Assembly (NCBI RefSeq): GCF_023703325.1
Contig: NZ_JAMQGM010000014.1
Location: 1-64,000, forward strand
DNA length: 64,000 bases
Source: Streptomyces meridianus
GTDB lineage: Bacteria > Actinomycetota > Actinomycetes > Streptomycetales > Streptomycetaceae
Direction of reading: 5' to 3'
Shown here: piece by piece, positions 20,525 to 29,052 of the stretch
How positions within the stretch are numbered: position 1 is the stretch's first letter
How the letters are laid out: every line of letters starts with the position of its first letter
Made by a program: the position numbers and the translations under genes
Notes under the pieces: generated by a model
Told to the model about the DNA's origin: nothing
Database searches by the model: none
Seen by the model: the letters and a program-made list of their open reading frames with translations, nothing else

Positions 20525-20827
20525 GTGCCGATCGGGGGACGCTCGCCGGGCACCACCAAGAAGTGGCGGAACCTCCGGGCCGATCCGCACGTGGCGCCGG
20601 ACGTGGACGACCTGGTGAGCACCAGCCTCCGGCGGGTGCGCGGCGTCGACGTCCGGGGCGAGGCGGACCCGGCCACCGGCACGCACGGCCCCGGCACGTT
20701 CGTCAGCGATGAGGTGATCCGGATCCACCCGCGCCGGATCACCAGCTGGGCCTGGACCGGGCCGCAGCCTCCGGAGCAGGCCGAGCACGGCCCCGGCGTC
20801 ATGTCGCCGACGCCCGGGCAGCCGTGA
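20525..20827 (+). pseudogene. C-terminal remnant of a PPOX/F420-type oxidoreductase
   Basis: The 100-codon frame encodes only the second half of a pyridoxamine-phosphate-oxidase-like split barrel: KKWRNLRADPHVAPDVDDLV, then RGVDVRGEAD, and finally SDEVIRIHPRRITSWAW, which is the family's usual C-terminus. The N-terminal half with the substrate and cofactor residues is missing. An in-frame stop lies 40 bp upstream of the GTG at 20525, and none of the preceding 180 bp resembles the lost half. It is therefore a truncated gene and unlikely to be functional. Its stop codon sits inside the terminator shared with rsgA. Confidence 0.6.
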
Positions 20828-20856
20828 CCGCCGGAGGATCCGGCGGTCACGGCTGC
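20818..20856. terminator. Perfect 17-bp hairpin terminator
   Basis: GCAGCCGTGACCGCCGG (20818-20834) and its exact complement (20840-20856) flank a 5-base loop AGGAT. It lies between the convergent oxidoreductase remnant and rsgA and should act in both directions. Confidence 0.8.
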
Positions 20857-20875
20857 GCCCGGGGCGGGCGCACGG

Positions 20876-22042
20876 CTACATGTGCTTGCCGCGCTTGCGC
20901 TCCATCATGTGCCGCCCGGTGGCCTGCTTCTGCTTCCAGTCGCGGCGGATCTCGGCGCGGAGCCGGGCGTCCGTCCGCGCAGCGATCCATTGGTTCTCCC
21001 GCTGGAGCTTGCGGAAGCTCTCCAGGCGACGCTGGGCGAGGGTTCCGTTCTCGACGGCGTCGCGGACCGCGCAGCCGGGTTCCACCCCGTGCCCGCAGTC
21101 GTGGAAACGGCACTCCTCCGCCAGGGACTCGATCTCGGCGAAGACCTGGGCAACCCCGGTGTCGGCGTCGAACAGGCCCACCCCGCGCAGGCCGGGGGTG
21201 TCGATGAGCACGCCGCCACCGGGCAGCGGCAGCATCGTCCGCGTGGTGGTGGTGTGACGTCCCTTGGCGTCGGTGTCCCGGGTCGCCTGCACCCGCTGGA
21301 CGTCCTCGCCGACGAGCGCGTTGGCGAGCGTGGACTTTCCGGCACCGGACTGCCCGAGCAGAACGGTGGTGCCGGTGCCGACGGCCGCCGCCAGCGCGTC
21401 GATTCCGTCACCCGTGGTGGCGCTGACGGGCAGGACGAGCACTCCCGGTGCGGACGCCTCGGTGTCCGCGACGAGATGCGCGACGCCGGCCGCGTCGGGC
21501 ACCAGGTCGGACTTGGTGAGTGCGACGAGCGGCTGGGCTCCGCTCTCCCAGGCGAGCGCCAGAAAGCGCTCCACCCGGGCGAGGTCGAGCTCCACGGCGA
21601 GGGACACGGCGATCACCGCGTGATCGACGTTGGCCGCCAGCACCTGGGCATCGGAGCGCTTGGAGGAACCGGACCGGACGAACGCCGTCCGGCGCGGCAG
21701 CCGCGCTCGCACGATCGGCTGTTCGCCGGCCGGGTCGACCGCCGCCCAGTCGCCGGTGCACACGATCCGCATCGGGTCACGCGGGGTGACCAGGGACGTG
21801 TCGGCGCGGACGGCCACCGTCCCGGCCTCGTCCGCGGCGGGGACGAGGACGTCGCAGAGACCGCGGTCGACCCGGGTGACACGTCCGGGCACGAGGCCCT
21901 TCGCGGCGTGGGGGGCGAACTCGGCGTCCCGTCCGGCGTCCCAGCCGTAGCGGGCCAGGGGGTGCGGATCCGGGGATTCGCCGGGCAGCGAGGAGGAAGG
22001 GGAAAGGAAGGCCGAATCCGAGGGATCCGGCTGAGCGGACAT
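20876..22042 (-). CDS. rsgA: Ribosome small subunit-dependent GTPase A
   Basis: This 388-aa circularly permuted GTPase helps mature the 30S subunit. After an N-terminal OB domain, the G motifs come in the order G4 (TKSD), G5-like (PVSATTGDG), G1 (LLGQSGAGKST), G2/G3 (RHTTTTRTM, then IDTPGLR). The C-terminal zinc site is CRFHDCGHGVEPGC. It ends in a basic RNA-binding helix. The ATG at 22042 (MSAQPDPSD) is preferred over a TTG at 22051. A 402-bp gap with a candidate 23-aa reading frame lies upstream. Confidence 0.95.
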   Translation of the reverse strand: MSAQPDPSDSAFLSPSSSLPGESPDPHPLARYGWDAGRDAEFAPHAAKGLVPGRVTRVDRGLCDVLVPAADEAGTVAVRADTSLVTPRDPMRIVCTGDWAAVDPAGEQPIVRARLPRRTAFVRSGSSKRSDAQVLAANVDHAVIAVSLAVELDLARVERFLALAWESGAQPLVALTKSDLVPDAAGVAHLVADTEASAPGVLVLPVSATTGDGIDALAAAVGTGTTVLLGQSGAGKSTLANALVGEDVQRVQATRDTDAKGRHTTTTRTMLPLPGGGVLIDTPGLRGVGLFDADTGVAQVFAEIESLAEECRFHDCGHGVEPGCAVRDAVENGTLAQRRLESFRKLQRENQWIAARTDARLRAEIRRDWKQKQATGRHMMERKRGKHM

Positions 22043-22125
22043 GCGTGACAAGGGGAAGCCCTTCGGAAGGGGCGGTCCCGGCGGCGCGGTGGTGCGGAGT
22101 CCTGGGAGGGAATCGAAAGAGAAGG

Positions 22126-22197
22126 TCAGCCGGAGACCGCGCAGGTGAGGTCAGTGGTCGTCTGGGTGCGGGCGGAGCTCGCCGTGACGGCAGTCAT
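22126..22197 (-). CDS. Candidate 23-aa leader-like peptide upstream of rsgA
   Basis: A short frame starts with ATG at 22197 behind a strong GAGGAGGTGGGG ribosome site. It encodes 23 residues beginning MTAVTASSART and ending DLTCAVSG, with a run rich in Thr (TQTTTD). It lies 83 bp before the rsgA start on the same strand, inside a gap otherwise free of genes. The strong ribosome site argues for real translation. A regulatory uORF for rsgA is possible, but chance cannot be excluded. Confidence 0.42.
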   Translation of the reverse strand: MTAVTASSARTQTTTDLTCAVSG

Positions 22198-22444
22198 CGG
22201 TCCCCACCTCCTCATCACTCGGGCTCCCGGCGGCACGGCGCCACCCGGGTCGAGCCGAACCTAGCCGAGTCGCGGCAGGGGGCCAACGGTTTTCTCCGGC
22301 TCGGCACGGCAGGACCCGTCGTGCCCGTCGGCCGGGGCCTGCGTCGCGGGCTCAGCTCCGGCTCCCGCAACCGCTCGTCGCCCTGGTCCGCCGTGCTGAT
22401 CCGGGCGAGCGGATGCCGCCCTCCGCGGTACCTCGGCGGCGGCC

Positions 22445-23668
22445 TCAGCCGGATTTCCGGGTTCCCGGGCCGCCGGATCCGGCCGGCCGGCCTTCCGAGT
22501 CCCGCTCCCGCCGGGGCTGCAACCGGGCCTTGATGTCGTCCGGCGGCAGGAACCGGGCCCAGCGCTCCGGGAACTCCGAGGGCGGTTCGGGACCCGGATC
22601 GTCCTCCGAGGCCGCGGATTCCGGGCCACTGGGGTGCAGGTCCGCAGGGACCCCGTCCCGGCTCAGCGCGGCGCGCTCGGCGGCGGCCTGGGCCACGACC
22701 TTCGCGGCCGCTGCCTCCCGTGCGCGGAGTCCCGCCTCCCGGGCCGCGGCCGTGGCGACGGAGGGCCACACCCGGTCCAGAGCGGCGTTGACCGCCGCCC
22801 CGACCAGAACCGCGAAGGCCGACACACCGATCCACAGCAGGACGGCGACCGGGGCGGCGAGGGATCCGTAGATCGTGGGGCCCTCGACGGTGTGGGTGAG
22901 GTAGATGCGCAGCAGGAAGCTGCCGAGAACCCACATCCCGAGGGCCACCAGCGCTCCCGGGATGTCCTCCACCCAGGGCGAGCGGACCGGGACGGACACG
23001 TGGTAGAGGGTGGTGAGGAAGACCACGGACAGTACGAGGACGACCGGCCAGTACAGGACGCGGACGACGTTCTCGCTCCCGGGCACGATCTCCATGACCG
23101 CGTTCGGCCCGGCGACCATGAGCGGCAGGGCCACGGCGCCTATCACCAGCGCCGCGAGGTACAGCACGAAGGCGAGCAGCCGGGTCTTCACGATCCCGCG
23201 CTGTCCGTCCAGGCCGTACATCACGGTGATCGTGTCGATGAACACGTTGACGGCCCGGGAGCCCGACCAGAGGGCGAAGGCGAACCCGAGCGAGATGACG
23301 TCCGGCCGCCCGCCGCGAATGACGTCGTCCAGCAGGGGCTGGGCGATCTGATGCACACCCCGGTCGGAGAGCACCGCGCCGGAGGCGTTGAGGATGTTCT
23401 GCCGGATGCTCTCGATGGTGTCGGTGCCGGTCCAGGCGTCGAGGTAGCCGAGCAGACCGATCAGGCCGAGCAGCAGCGGCGGCAGGGAGAGCAGGGTGAA
23501 GAAGGCCGCCTCGGCCGCGAGCCCGAGTATCCGGTACTCGATGCAGGAGTTGACGGTGTCCTTGAGCAGGAGCCATGCCACCCGCCGCTTGGACACGTGC
23601 GGGTAGAGGGCGCGTGCTCGGCGCAGGCGCCCTCCGGTCCGTTCGGGGGATGACTCGGCTGGTCTCAC
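22445..23668 (-). CDS. YihY/BrkB-family inner membrane protein
   Basis: This 407-aa protein has six membrane segments of the YihY/virulence-factor-BrkB type. Typical stretches are AAEAAFFTLLSLPPLLLGLIGLLG, FALWSGSRAVNVFIDTITVMYG and IYGSLAAPVAVLLWIGVSAFAVLVGAAVNAAL. A long, charged, disordered tail of about 100 residues follows. Its function is unproven; the old RNase BN name is not supported for the family. The GTG at 23668 overlaps the perfect TTAAGGAGGTGAG ribosome sequence, which is odd; a GTG at 23596 is the alternative. Only 18 bp separate it from the divergent aidB gene. Confidence 0.85.
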   Translation of the reverse strand: MRPAESSPERTGGRLRRARALYPHVSKRRVAWLLLKDTVNSCIEYRILGLAAEAAFFTLLSLPPLLLGLIGLLGYLDAWTGTDTIESIRQNILNASGAVLSDRGVHQIAQPLLDDVIRGGRPDVISLGFAFALWSGSRAVNVFIDTITVMYGLDGQRGIVKTRLLAFVLYLAALVIGAVALPLMVAGPNAVMEIVPGSENVVRVLYWPVVLVLSVVFLTTLYHVSVPVRSPWVEDIPGALVALGMWVLGSFLLRIYLTHTVEGPTIYGSLAAPVAVLLWIGVSAFAVLVGAAVNAALDRVWPSVATAAAREAGLRAREAAAAKVVAQAAAERAALSRDGVPADLHPSGPESAASEDDPGPEPPSEFPERWARFLPPDDIKARLQPRRERDSEGRPAGSGGPGTRKSG

Positions 23669-23686
23669 CTCCTTAACGTATCTGCC

Positions 23687-25324
23687 ATGGCACCGACGAC
23701 ACACACCGTGACCAATCAGCCTCCGCCGCTGACCGGATACGACGCCTTCACCGAGGACGCCGCGCTCGCCGAGAGCGTGGCCCGGCACATCGCCCCCGAG
23801 CGTCTGTCGGAGGTGCGCGGGGAGCTGGGTGAACTGGGCCGGGCGGCCGGCTCCGCCCAGGCTCAGGAGTGGGGCCGGCTGGCGAACGAGAACCCTCCGG
23901 TGCTGCGGACCCACGACCGGTACGGCAACCGGATCGACGAGGTCGAGTTCCATCCGGCCTGGCACCGGCTCCTCGGGCACGCGGTCTCGGCGCATCTGAC
24001 CGGCGCCTGGGCGCGGCCGGACGGGCATGTGCGGCGCGCCGCCGGTTTCCTGGTGTGGACGCAGACCGAGCAGGGGCACGCCTGCCCGCTGTCGATGACG
24101 CACGCGGCGGTGCCGGCGCTCCGCGCGGACCCGGCGATCGCCGCCGAGTGGGAGCCGCGGCTGACCTCGAACGCCTACGAACCGGAGCTGCTCGCGCCGG
24201 GCGGCAAGCCGGGCGCCATCTTCGGCATGGGCATGACCGAGAAGCAGGGCGGGTCCGACGTCCGGGCCAACACCACCCGCGCCGAACCGCTCGCCGAGGA
24301 GGGCACGTACGCGCTGACCGGGCACAAGTGGTTCTGCTCGGCGCCCATGTCGGACGGCTTCCTGGTGCTGGCGCAGGCGCCGGGCGGGCTGACCTGCTTC
24401 CTGCTCCCCCGGGTGCTCCCGGACGGGACCCGCAACACCTTCCGGATCCAGCGGCTGAAGGACAAGCTCGGCAACCACGCCAACGCGTCCTCGGAGGTCG
24501 AGTTCGACGGCTCGACCTGGGCCCGTCGGCTCGGCGAGGAGGGCCGTGGGGTCGCCACCATCATCGAGATGGTCGCGGCGACCCGGCTCGACTGCGTGAT
24601 CGGGTCGGCAGCCATCATGCGTCAGGCGGTCGCGCAGGCGGTGCACCACACTGCCCACCGCAGCGCCTTCGGCGGGCTGCTGATCGACAAGCCGCTGATG
24701 CAGAACGTGCTGGCCGACCTGGCCCTGGAGTCGGAAGCCGCCACGACGCTGGCGCTGCGGCTCGCCGCCGCCTACGACTCGGGCGGCGAGGCCGACCGCA
24801 AGCTGCTGCGGCTGGCCGTGCCGGCGGCGAAGTACTGGGTGACCAAGCGGTGCGCTCCGCTCGCCGCCGAGGCGCTGGAATGCCTGGGCGGCAACGGATA
24901 CGTGGAGGAGTCCGGCATGCCCAGGCTGCTGCGTGAGGCGCCGCTGAACTCGATCTGGGAGGGTTCCGGCAACGTCCAGGCGCTCGACGTGCTGCGGGCG
25001 ATGCAGCGCGATCCGGCGTCCGTCAACGCCTTCCTCGAGGAGATCGGGAGGGCCCGGGGCGCCGATCACCGGCTGGATGCAGCGGTCAAGGACCTGCTGA
25101 CCGAGCTCTCCGACCTGGAGGGGCTGGAGGGACGGGCCCGGCGCCTGGTCGAGCGGATGGCACTGGTCCTCCAGGGTTCGCTGCTCGTCCGCTTCGCGCC
25201 CCCGGCTGTCGCCGACGCGTTCTGCGCCTCCCGCCTGGGGCGGGACTGGGGCGGGGCGTTCGGCACCCTGCCGCACACGCTCGATCTCGGGGCGGTCGTG
25301 GAGCGGGCCCGCGTGAAGATCTGA
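23687..25324 (+). CDS. aidB: AidB-like acyl-CoA dehydrogenase
   Basis: The 545-aa flavoprotein is strikingly similar to E. coli AidB. It begins with the THTVTNQPPPL segment and has GRLANENPP, EVEFHPAWH and IFGMGMTEKQGGSDVRANTT (FAD-binding loop). It continues with GHKWFCSAPMSD, RLKDKLGNHANASSEVEF and NSIWEGSGNVQALDVLR. AidB binds DNA and is induced by alkylation damage; its enzymatic role is unclear. The start overlaps the region expected to hold promoters for both it and the divergent YihY-type gene. No ribosome site precedes the ATG, so leaderless translation is possible. Confidence 0.92.
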   Translation: MAPTTHTVTNQPPPLTGYDAFTEDAALAESVARHIAPERLSEVRGELGELGRAAGSAQAQEWGRLANENPPVLRTHDRYGNRIDEVEFHPAWHRLLGHAVSAHLTGAWARPDGHVRRAAGFLVWTQTEQGHACPLSMTHAAVPALRADPAIAAEWEPRLTSNAYEPELLAPGGKPGAIFGMGMTEKQGGSDVRANTTRAEPLAEEGTYALTGHKWFCSAPMSDGFLVLAQAPGGLTCFLLPRVLPDGTRNTFRIQRLKDKLGNHANASSEVEFDGSTWARRLGEEGRGVATIIEMVAATRLDCVIGSAAIMRQAVAQAVHHTAHRSAFGGLLIDKPLMQNVLADLALESEAATTLALRLAAAYDSGGEADRKLLRLAVPAAKYWVTKRCAPLAAEALECLGGNGYVEESGMPRLLREAPLNSIWEGSGNVQALDVLRAMQRDPASVNAFLEEIGRARGADHRLDAAVKDLLTELSDLEGLEGRARRLVERMALVLQGSLLVRFAPPAVADAFCASRLGRDWGGAFGTLPHTLDLGAVVERARVKI

Positions 25325-25470
25325 GTTCCGCATTCACGTTCCCGGAGGGCGGTGCGCACCGGCCGGCCGCCCTCCGGGCCGTCCTGCGGGTGCAGGCGAG
25401 CACTGGAGGTCCCGTCCCGCAGCGCGGACGGGGCGTCCGGCAGGCGGGACCGCATGATTGGCTCTCCGGC

Positions 25471-26043
25471 ATGAACATCACCGTGACCACCTGGTCCCTG
25501 GAGCAGACCTCGCCCGCAGACCTGACCCCGGCGGACGTCGCGGGGGACATCGCCCGGATCAGCCGCGCCGAGGTCCCCTCCCCCGAGTTCAGCCGCTTCC
25601 TCTACACAGCCGTGGGAGGGGACGTCCGCTGGACGGACCGGCTGGGATGGCCGTACACGCGGTGGCAGGAGTTCCTCGAGCGCCCGGGCACCGAGACGTG
25701 GGTGGCTTACGACCGTGGCACCCCGGCCGGGTACATCGAGCTGGACGCGCAGCCCGGGGGCGTCGTGGAGATCAGCTACTTCGGTCTGCTGCCGGCCTTC
25801 CGCGGGCGCGGCATCGGTGGCCTGCTGCTGAGCACCGGCACCGCGCGGGCGTGGGACCTGGCCGACCGCTGGGAAGGGCGGGCGACGACCACACGGGTGT
25901 GGGTGCACACGTGCAGCAAGGACGGCCCGTACGCGCTGGACAACTACCGGCGCCGCGGCTTCCGGATCTTCGACACTCGAACCGAGGAGGAGGACGAGGA
26001 GGGGGGCCCCGCGGCTGCGGGCCCGTGGCCGGGGGCCTTCTGA
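25471..26043 (+). CDS. GNAT-family N-acetyltransferase
   Basis: This 190-aa acetyltransferase shows the GNAT acetyl-CoA loop FRGRGIGGLLLSTG (motif A), preceded by beta strand VEISYFGLLP and followed by YALDNYRRRGFRIFDTRTEEE (motif B). It ends with a 15-residue acidic stretch and a Gly/Pro tail. The ATG at 25471 begins MNITVTTWSLEQ. The upstream open codons from 25390 lack conservation. The substrate is unknown. It stands between aidB and the sulfur locus and has no obvious functional tie to either. Confidence 0.85.
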   Translation: MNITVTTWSLEQTSPADLTPADVAGDIARISRAEVPSPEFSRFLYTAVGGDVRWTDRLGWPYTRWQEFLERPGTETWVAYDRGTPAGYIELDAQPGGVVEISYFGLLPAFRGRGIGGLLLSTGTARAWDLADRWEGRATTTRVWVHTCSKDGPYALDNYRRRGFRIFDTRTEEEDEEGGPAAAGPWPGAF

Positions 26044-26156
26044 TCCCGGGCAGCCCCCGCGTGGCCCACGCCACACTGTCCCGCATCGTGGGACATTCTC
26101 GTCCGAATAATGGATGTCGGTGGACTCCCCCGAGATCCTCGTGCCACGCTTCCGTC

Positions 26157-26240
26157 ATGTCTCGAGCTGGAATCGCCCTGGTGAGTCGGCGTCACGTCGA
26201 CCTGGGCCGTATGTCCAGCGCGATCTGTTCGGCGGGCTGA
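26157..26240 (+). CDS. Cysteine-type leader peptide of the sulfur operon
   Basis: A 27-aa peptide, MSRAGIALVSRRHVDLGRMS followed by SAICSAG, lies 172 bp before the sulfite reductase gene. The core RRHVDLxRxxSAxC is the hallmark of the short leader peptides found upstream of sulfur-metabolism genes in actinobacteria. The Cys codon near the end is the presumed sensor: when cysteine-tRNA is scarce, ribosome stalling there would favour expression of the downstream operon. The sequence shows the peptide and its place; the mechanism is inferred from related actinobacterial leaders. No Shine-Dalgarno sequence precedes its ATG. Confidence 0.82.
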   Translation: MSRAGIALVSRRHVDLGRMSSAICSAG

Positions 26241-26412
26241 CAGTCCCAGCACGCCTGCATCTCGCCGCCCCCGTCGTCGCGGGCGTGTGAGCACCCCTTG
26301 GTCTCTTTCCTGCGCCCGGCCGCGCGCTGCTTCCGCATGCGCGCACCCGGCAGGTTCCAGGGGTTCGCAGCTGCTCCATCCGCCCCCGAGTCGCCCCGAA
26401 GGACACACCGCC
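26241..26412 (+). promoter_or_regulatory. Presumed attenuation region before sulfite reductase
   Basis: This 172-bp transcribed leader separates the leader peptide from the sulfite reductase ATG. Around 26310-26345, GCGCGC arms flank TGCTTCCGCAT and could form one of the alternative stems needed for attenuation. I cannot identify a single decisive terminator by eye. Confidence 0.4.
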
Positions 26413-28110
26413 ATGGCCGCCACCTCCGAACCCGCAAACGCTGCCAAAAGCCGCCGCAAAGCCGGACGCCACCGCGGCGAGGGCCAATGGGCCGTCGGAC
26501 ACTTCACCCCGCTCAACGGCAACGAGCAGGTCAAGAAGGACGATGACGGTCTCCATGTGCGGACACGCATCGAGACGATCTACTCCCAGCGCGGTTTCGA
26601 CTCCATCGACCCCGCCGACCTGCGCGGCCGCATGCGCTGGTGGGGGCTCTACACCCAGCGCAAGCCCGGGATCGACGGCGGCAAGACGGCCGTTCTGGAG
26701 CCGGAGGAGCTGGACGACCGCTACTTCATGATGCGCGTGCGCATCGACGGCGGGCGGCTGTCGGTCGCCCAGCTGCGCGCCATCGGCGAGGTGTCCGAGC
26801 AGTACGCACGCGGCACCGCCGACATCACCGACCGCCAGAACGTCCAGCTGCACTGGGTGCGCATCGAGGACGTGCCCGCCATCTGGGAGAAGCTCGAGGC
26901 CGTCGGACTGTCCACGACAGAAGCGTGCGGCGACTGCCCCCGCGTCATCATCGGCTCCCCGGTGGCCGGAATCGCCGCGGACGAGATCATCGACGGGACG
27001 CCCGCCGTCCGGGAGATCCACGACCGTTACATCGGCAGCAAGGAGTTCTCCAACCTGCCGCGCAAGTTCAAGACCGCGGTCTCCGGGTCCCCCGTCCAGG
27101 ACGTCGTGCACGAGATCAACGACGTCGCGTTCGTCGGCGTCGTCCACCCCGAGCACGGCCCCGGGTTCGACCTCTGGGTCGGCGGCGGCCTGTCGACCAA
27201 CCCGCGGCTGGCCGAGCGGCTGGGCACCTGGGTGCCCCTGGACGAGGTGGCCGAGGTCTGGGCCGGGGTCGTGGGCATCTTCCGCGACTACGGCTACCGG
27301 CGGCTGCGCACCCGCGCCCGGCTCAAGTTCCTGGTGGCCGACTGGGGTCCGGAGAAGTTCCGCCAGGTCCTCGAGGACGAGTACCTGGAGCGCAAGCTCG
27401 TCGACGGCCCCGCTCCCGAGGAGCCCGTCTCGCGCTGGCGCGACCACATCGGCGTCCACCGGCAGAACGACGGCCGCTACTACGTCGGTTTCGCGCCGCG
27501 TGTCGGCCGGGTCGACGGCGCCACGCTCACCAAGATCGCCGAGCTGGCCGCCACCCACGGCTGCGACCGGCTGGCGACCACCGTCGAACAGAAGATGATC
27601 ATCCTCGACGTGGCGCAGGAGCGCGTCGACGCCCTCGTCGACGGGCTCGAAAACCTCGGCTTCCAGGTGAACCCGTCCCCGTTCCGCCGCGGCACCATGG
27701 CCTGCACCGGAATCGAGTTCTGCAAGCTCGCCATCGTCGAGACCAAGGGCCGGGGCGCCGCCCTGATCGAGGAACTCGAGCGCCGCATGCCGGAGTTCGA
27801 CGAACCGCTCACCATCAACCTCAACGGCTGCCCCAACGCCTGCGCCCGCATCCAGACCGCGGACATCGGCCTCAAGGGCCAGCTGATGCTGAACGCCGAG
27901 GGCGAGCAGGTCGAGGGCTACCAGGTGCACCTCGGCGGCGCCCTCGGGCTCCAGGCCGGGTTCGGCCGCAAGGTCCGCGGACTGAAGGTCACCGCCGACG
28001 AACTGCCCGACTACGTCGAGCGGGTCCTGCGGCGCTTCCAGGAGCAGCGCGAGCCCGGCGAGCGCTTCGCCGCGTGGACCGCGCGAGCCGGCGAGGAGGA
28101 CCTCACGTGA
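26413..28110 (+). CDS. Ferredoxin-type nitrite/sulfite reductase
   Basis: The 565-aa siroheme/[4Fe-4S] reductase has the two cluster motifs CTGIEFC (Cys431 and Cys437) and NGCPNAC (Cys473 and Cys477). It also has duplicated ferredoxin-like halves, including DITDRQNVQLHWV in the first half and HRQNDGRYYVGFAPRVG opening the second. In this gene order it most probably reduces sulfite to sulfide with electrons from ferredoxin. The ATG at 26413 follows the leader region. Its stop overlaps the GTG of the 70-aa gene (GTGA), so the two are translationally coupled. Confidence 0.93.
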   Translation: MAATSEPANAAKSRRKAGRHRGEGQWAVGHFTPLNGNEQVKKDDDGLHVRTRIETIYSQRGFDSIDPADLRGRMRWWGLYTQRKPGIDGGKTAVLEPEELDDRYFMMRVRIDGGRLSVAQLRAIGEVSEQYARGTADITDRQNVQLHWVRIEDVPAIWEKLEAVGLSTTEACGDCPRVIIGSPVAGIAADEIIDGTPAVREIHDRYIGSKEFSNLPRKFKTAVSGSPVQDVVHEINDVAFVGVVHPEHGPGFDLWVGGGLSTNPRLAERLGTWVPLDEVAEVWAGVVGIFRDYGYRRLRTRARLKFLVADWGPEKFRQVLEDEYLERKLVDGPAPEEPVSRWRDHIGVHRQNDGRYYVGFAPRVGRVDGATLTKIAELAATHGCDRLATTVEQKMIILDVAQERVDALVDGLENLGFQVNPSPFRRGTMACTGIEFCKLAIVETKGRGAALIEELERRMPEFDEPLTINLNGCPNACARIQTADIGLKGQLMLNAEGEQVEGYQVHLGGALGLQAGFGRKVRGLKVTADELPDYVERVLRRFQEQREPGERFAAWTARAGEEDLT

Positions 28111-28319
28111 GCGAGCGCGCAGCACCCTTCCACTGCCCGTACTGCGGCGAGGAGAACCTGCGCCCCTCCGAGGAGGGTCACGGGGCCTGGGAGTGCGGCG
28201 ACTGCAACCGCGCCTTCCGCCTGTCCTTCCTCGGGCTGCTGTCCCGCGGTGTGCGGCGCAACGACGCCGAGGAGAGCAGCAGCGACAGCGGCGACACGGA
28301 AGGACGTGCCACCTCGTGA
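28107..28319 (+). CDS. 70-aa zinc-ribbon protein of the sulfur operon
   Basis: A small protein has two CxxC knuckles, CPYC (10/13) and CGDC (30/33), typical of a zinc ribbon, then a short hydrophobic helix (FRLSFLGLLSRGV) and an acidic tail. It overlaps the genes on both sides through GTGA junctions at 28107-28110 and 28316-28319. Its synthesis is therefore tied to sulfite reductase and CysH. A role as a scaffold, electron-transfer helper or iron-sulfur/siroheme assembly factor is a guess. I know of no assigned function. Confidence 0.85.
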   Translation: MSERAAPFHCPYCGEENLRPSEEGHGAWECGDCNRAFRLSFLGLLSRGVRRNDAEESSSDSGDTEGRATS

Positions 28320-29023
28320 CCACCGCACCGCACGGGCACACGGACGGACTCCGCGAACTCGCCGAGCAGGCGGGCCGCGACCTGGAGGACGCCTCCGCCC
28401 TGGACATCCTCCGCTGGTCCGCCGGCACCTTCGGCAGCCGGTTCTGCGTCACCTCCTCCATGGAGGACGCCGTCGTGGCACACCTCGCTTCCCGCGTCCT
28501 TCCGGGCGTGGACGTGGTGTTCCTCGACACCGGCTACCACTTCCCGGAGACCATCGGCACCCGTGACGCGGTGGCCGAGGCGATGGACGTCAACGTCATC
28601 ACCCTCACCCCGCGGCGGACCGTGGCCGAGCAGGACGCCGAACACGGGCCGAAGCTGCACGACCGCAACCCCGACCTGTGCTGCGCCATGCGCAAAGTCC
28701 AGCCGCTCGAGGAGGGCCTGACCGGATACGACGCGTGGGCCACCGGCCTGCGCCGGGACGAGTCACCGACTCGCGCCGACACCCCCGTGATCGGCTGGGA
28801 CCAGAAACGGCAGAAAGTCAAGGTCTCCCCAATTGCCCATTGGACACAGCAAGATGTGGACGCCTACATCACCGAGCACGGGGTCCTGATCAACCCGCTG
28901 CTCTCGGACGGCTACGCCTCCGTCGGCTGTGCACCGTGCACCCGCCGGGTGCTCGAGGGTGAGGACGTACGGGCCGGCCGCTGGGCCGGCAACAGCAAGA
29001 CCGAGTGCGGGCTGCACGGCTGA
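28316..29023 (+). CDS. cysH: Adenylyl-sulfate (APS) reductase CysH
   Basis: This 235-aa thioredoxin-dependent reductase turns APS (or PAPS) into sulfite. The PP-loop region is [13 protein letters not shown], and the substrate loop is [10 protein letters not shown]. The Cys pair in DLCCAMRK together with CAPC forms the [4Fe-4S] ligand set that marks the APS-reducing type. The C-terminal ECGLH holds the catalytic cysteine. The GTG at 28316 overlaps the previous stop. Since cysC is also present, PAPS could be made here too, but the cluster cysteines argue for APS as substrate. Confidence 0.93.
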   Translation: MTTAPHGHTDGLRELAEQAGRDLEDASALDILRWSAGTFGSRFCVTSSMEDAVVAHLASRVLPGVDVVFLDTGYHFPETIGTRDAVAEAMDVNVITLTPRRTVAEQDAEHGPKLHDRNPDLCCAMRKVQPLEEGLTGYDAWATGLRRDESPTRADTPVIGWDQKRQKVKVSPIAHWTQQDVDAYITEHGVLINPLLSDGYASVGCAPCTRRVLEGEDVRAGRWAGNSKTECGLHG

Positions 29024-29052
29024 TGACGGTTCGAGTGAATGAGGCAGGGGAC

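Noticed and set aside
23669..25333. N-terminal extension of the YihY-type gene on the minus strand through aidB
   Set aside because: It is antisense to aidB, which matches its E. coli relative along its whole length; the real start is at or after 23668.
26241..26412. SAM or other sulfur riboswitch before sulfite reductase
   Set aside because: No conserved riboswitch core could be recognised, and the leader peptide already gives a simpler explanation of control.
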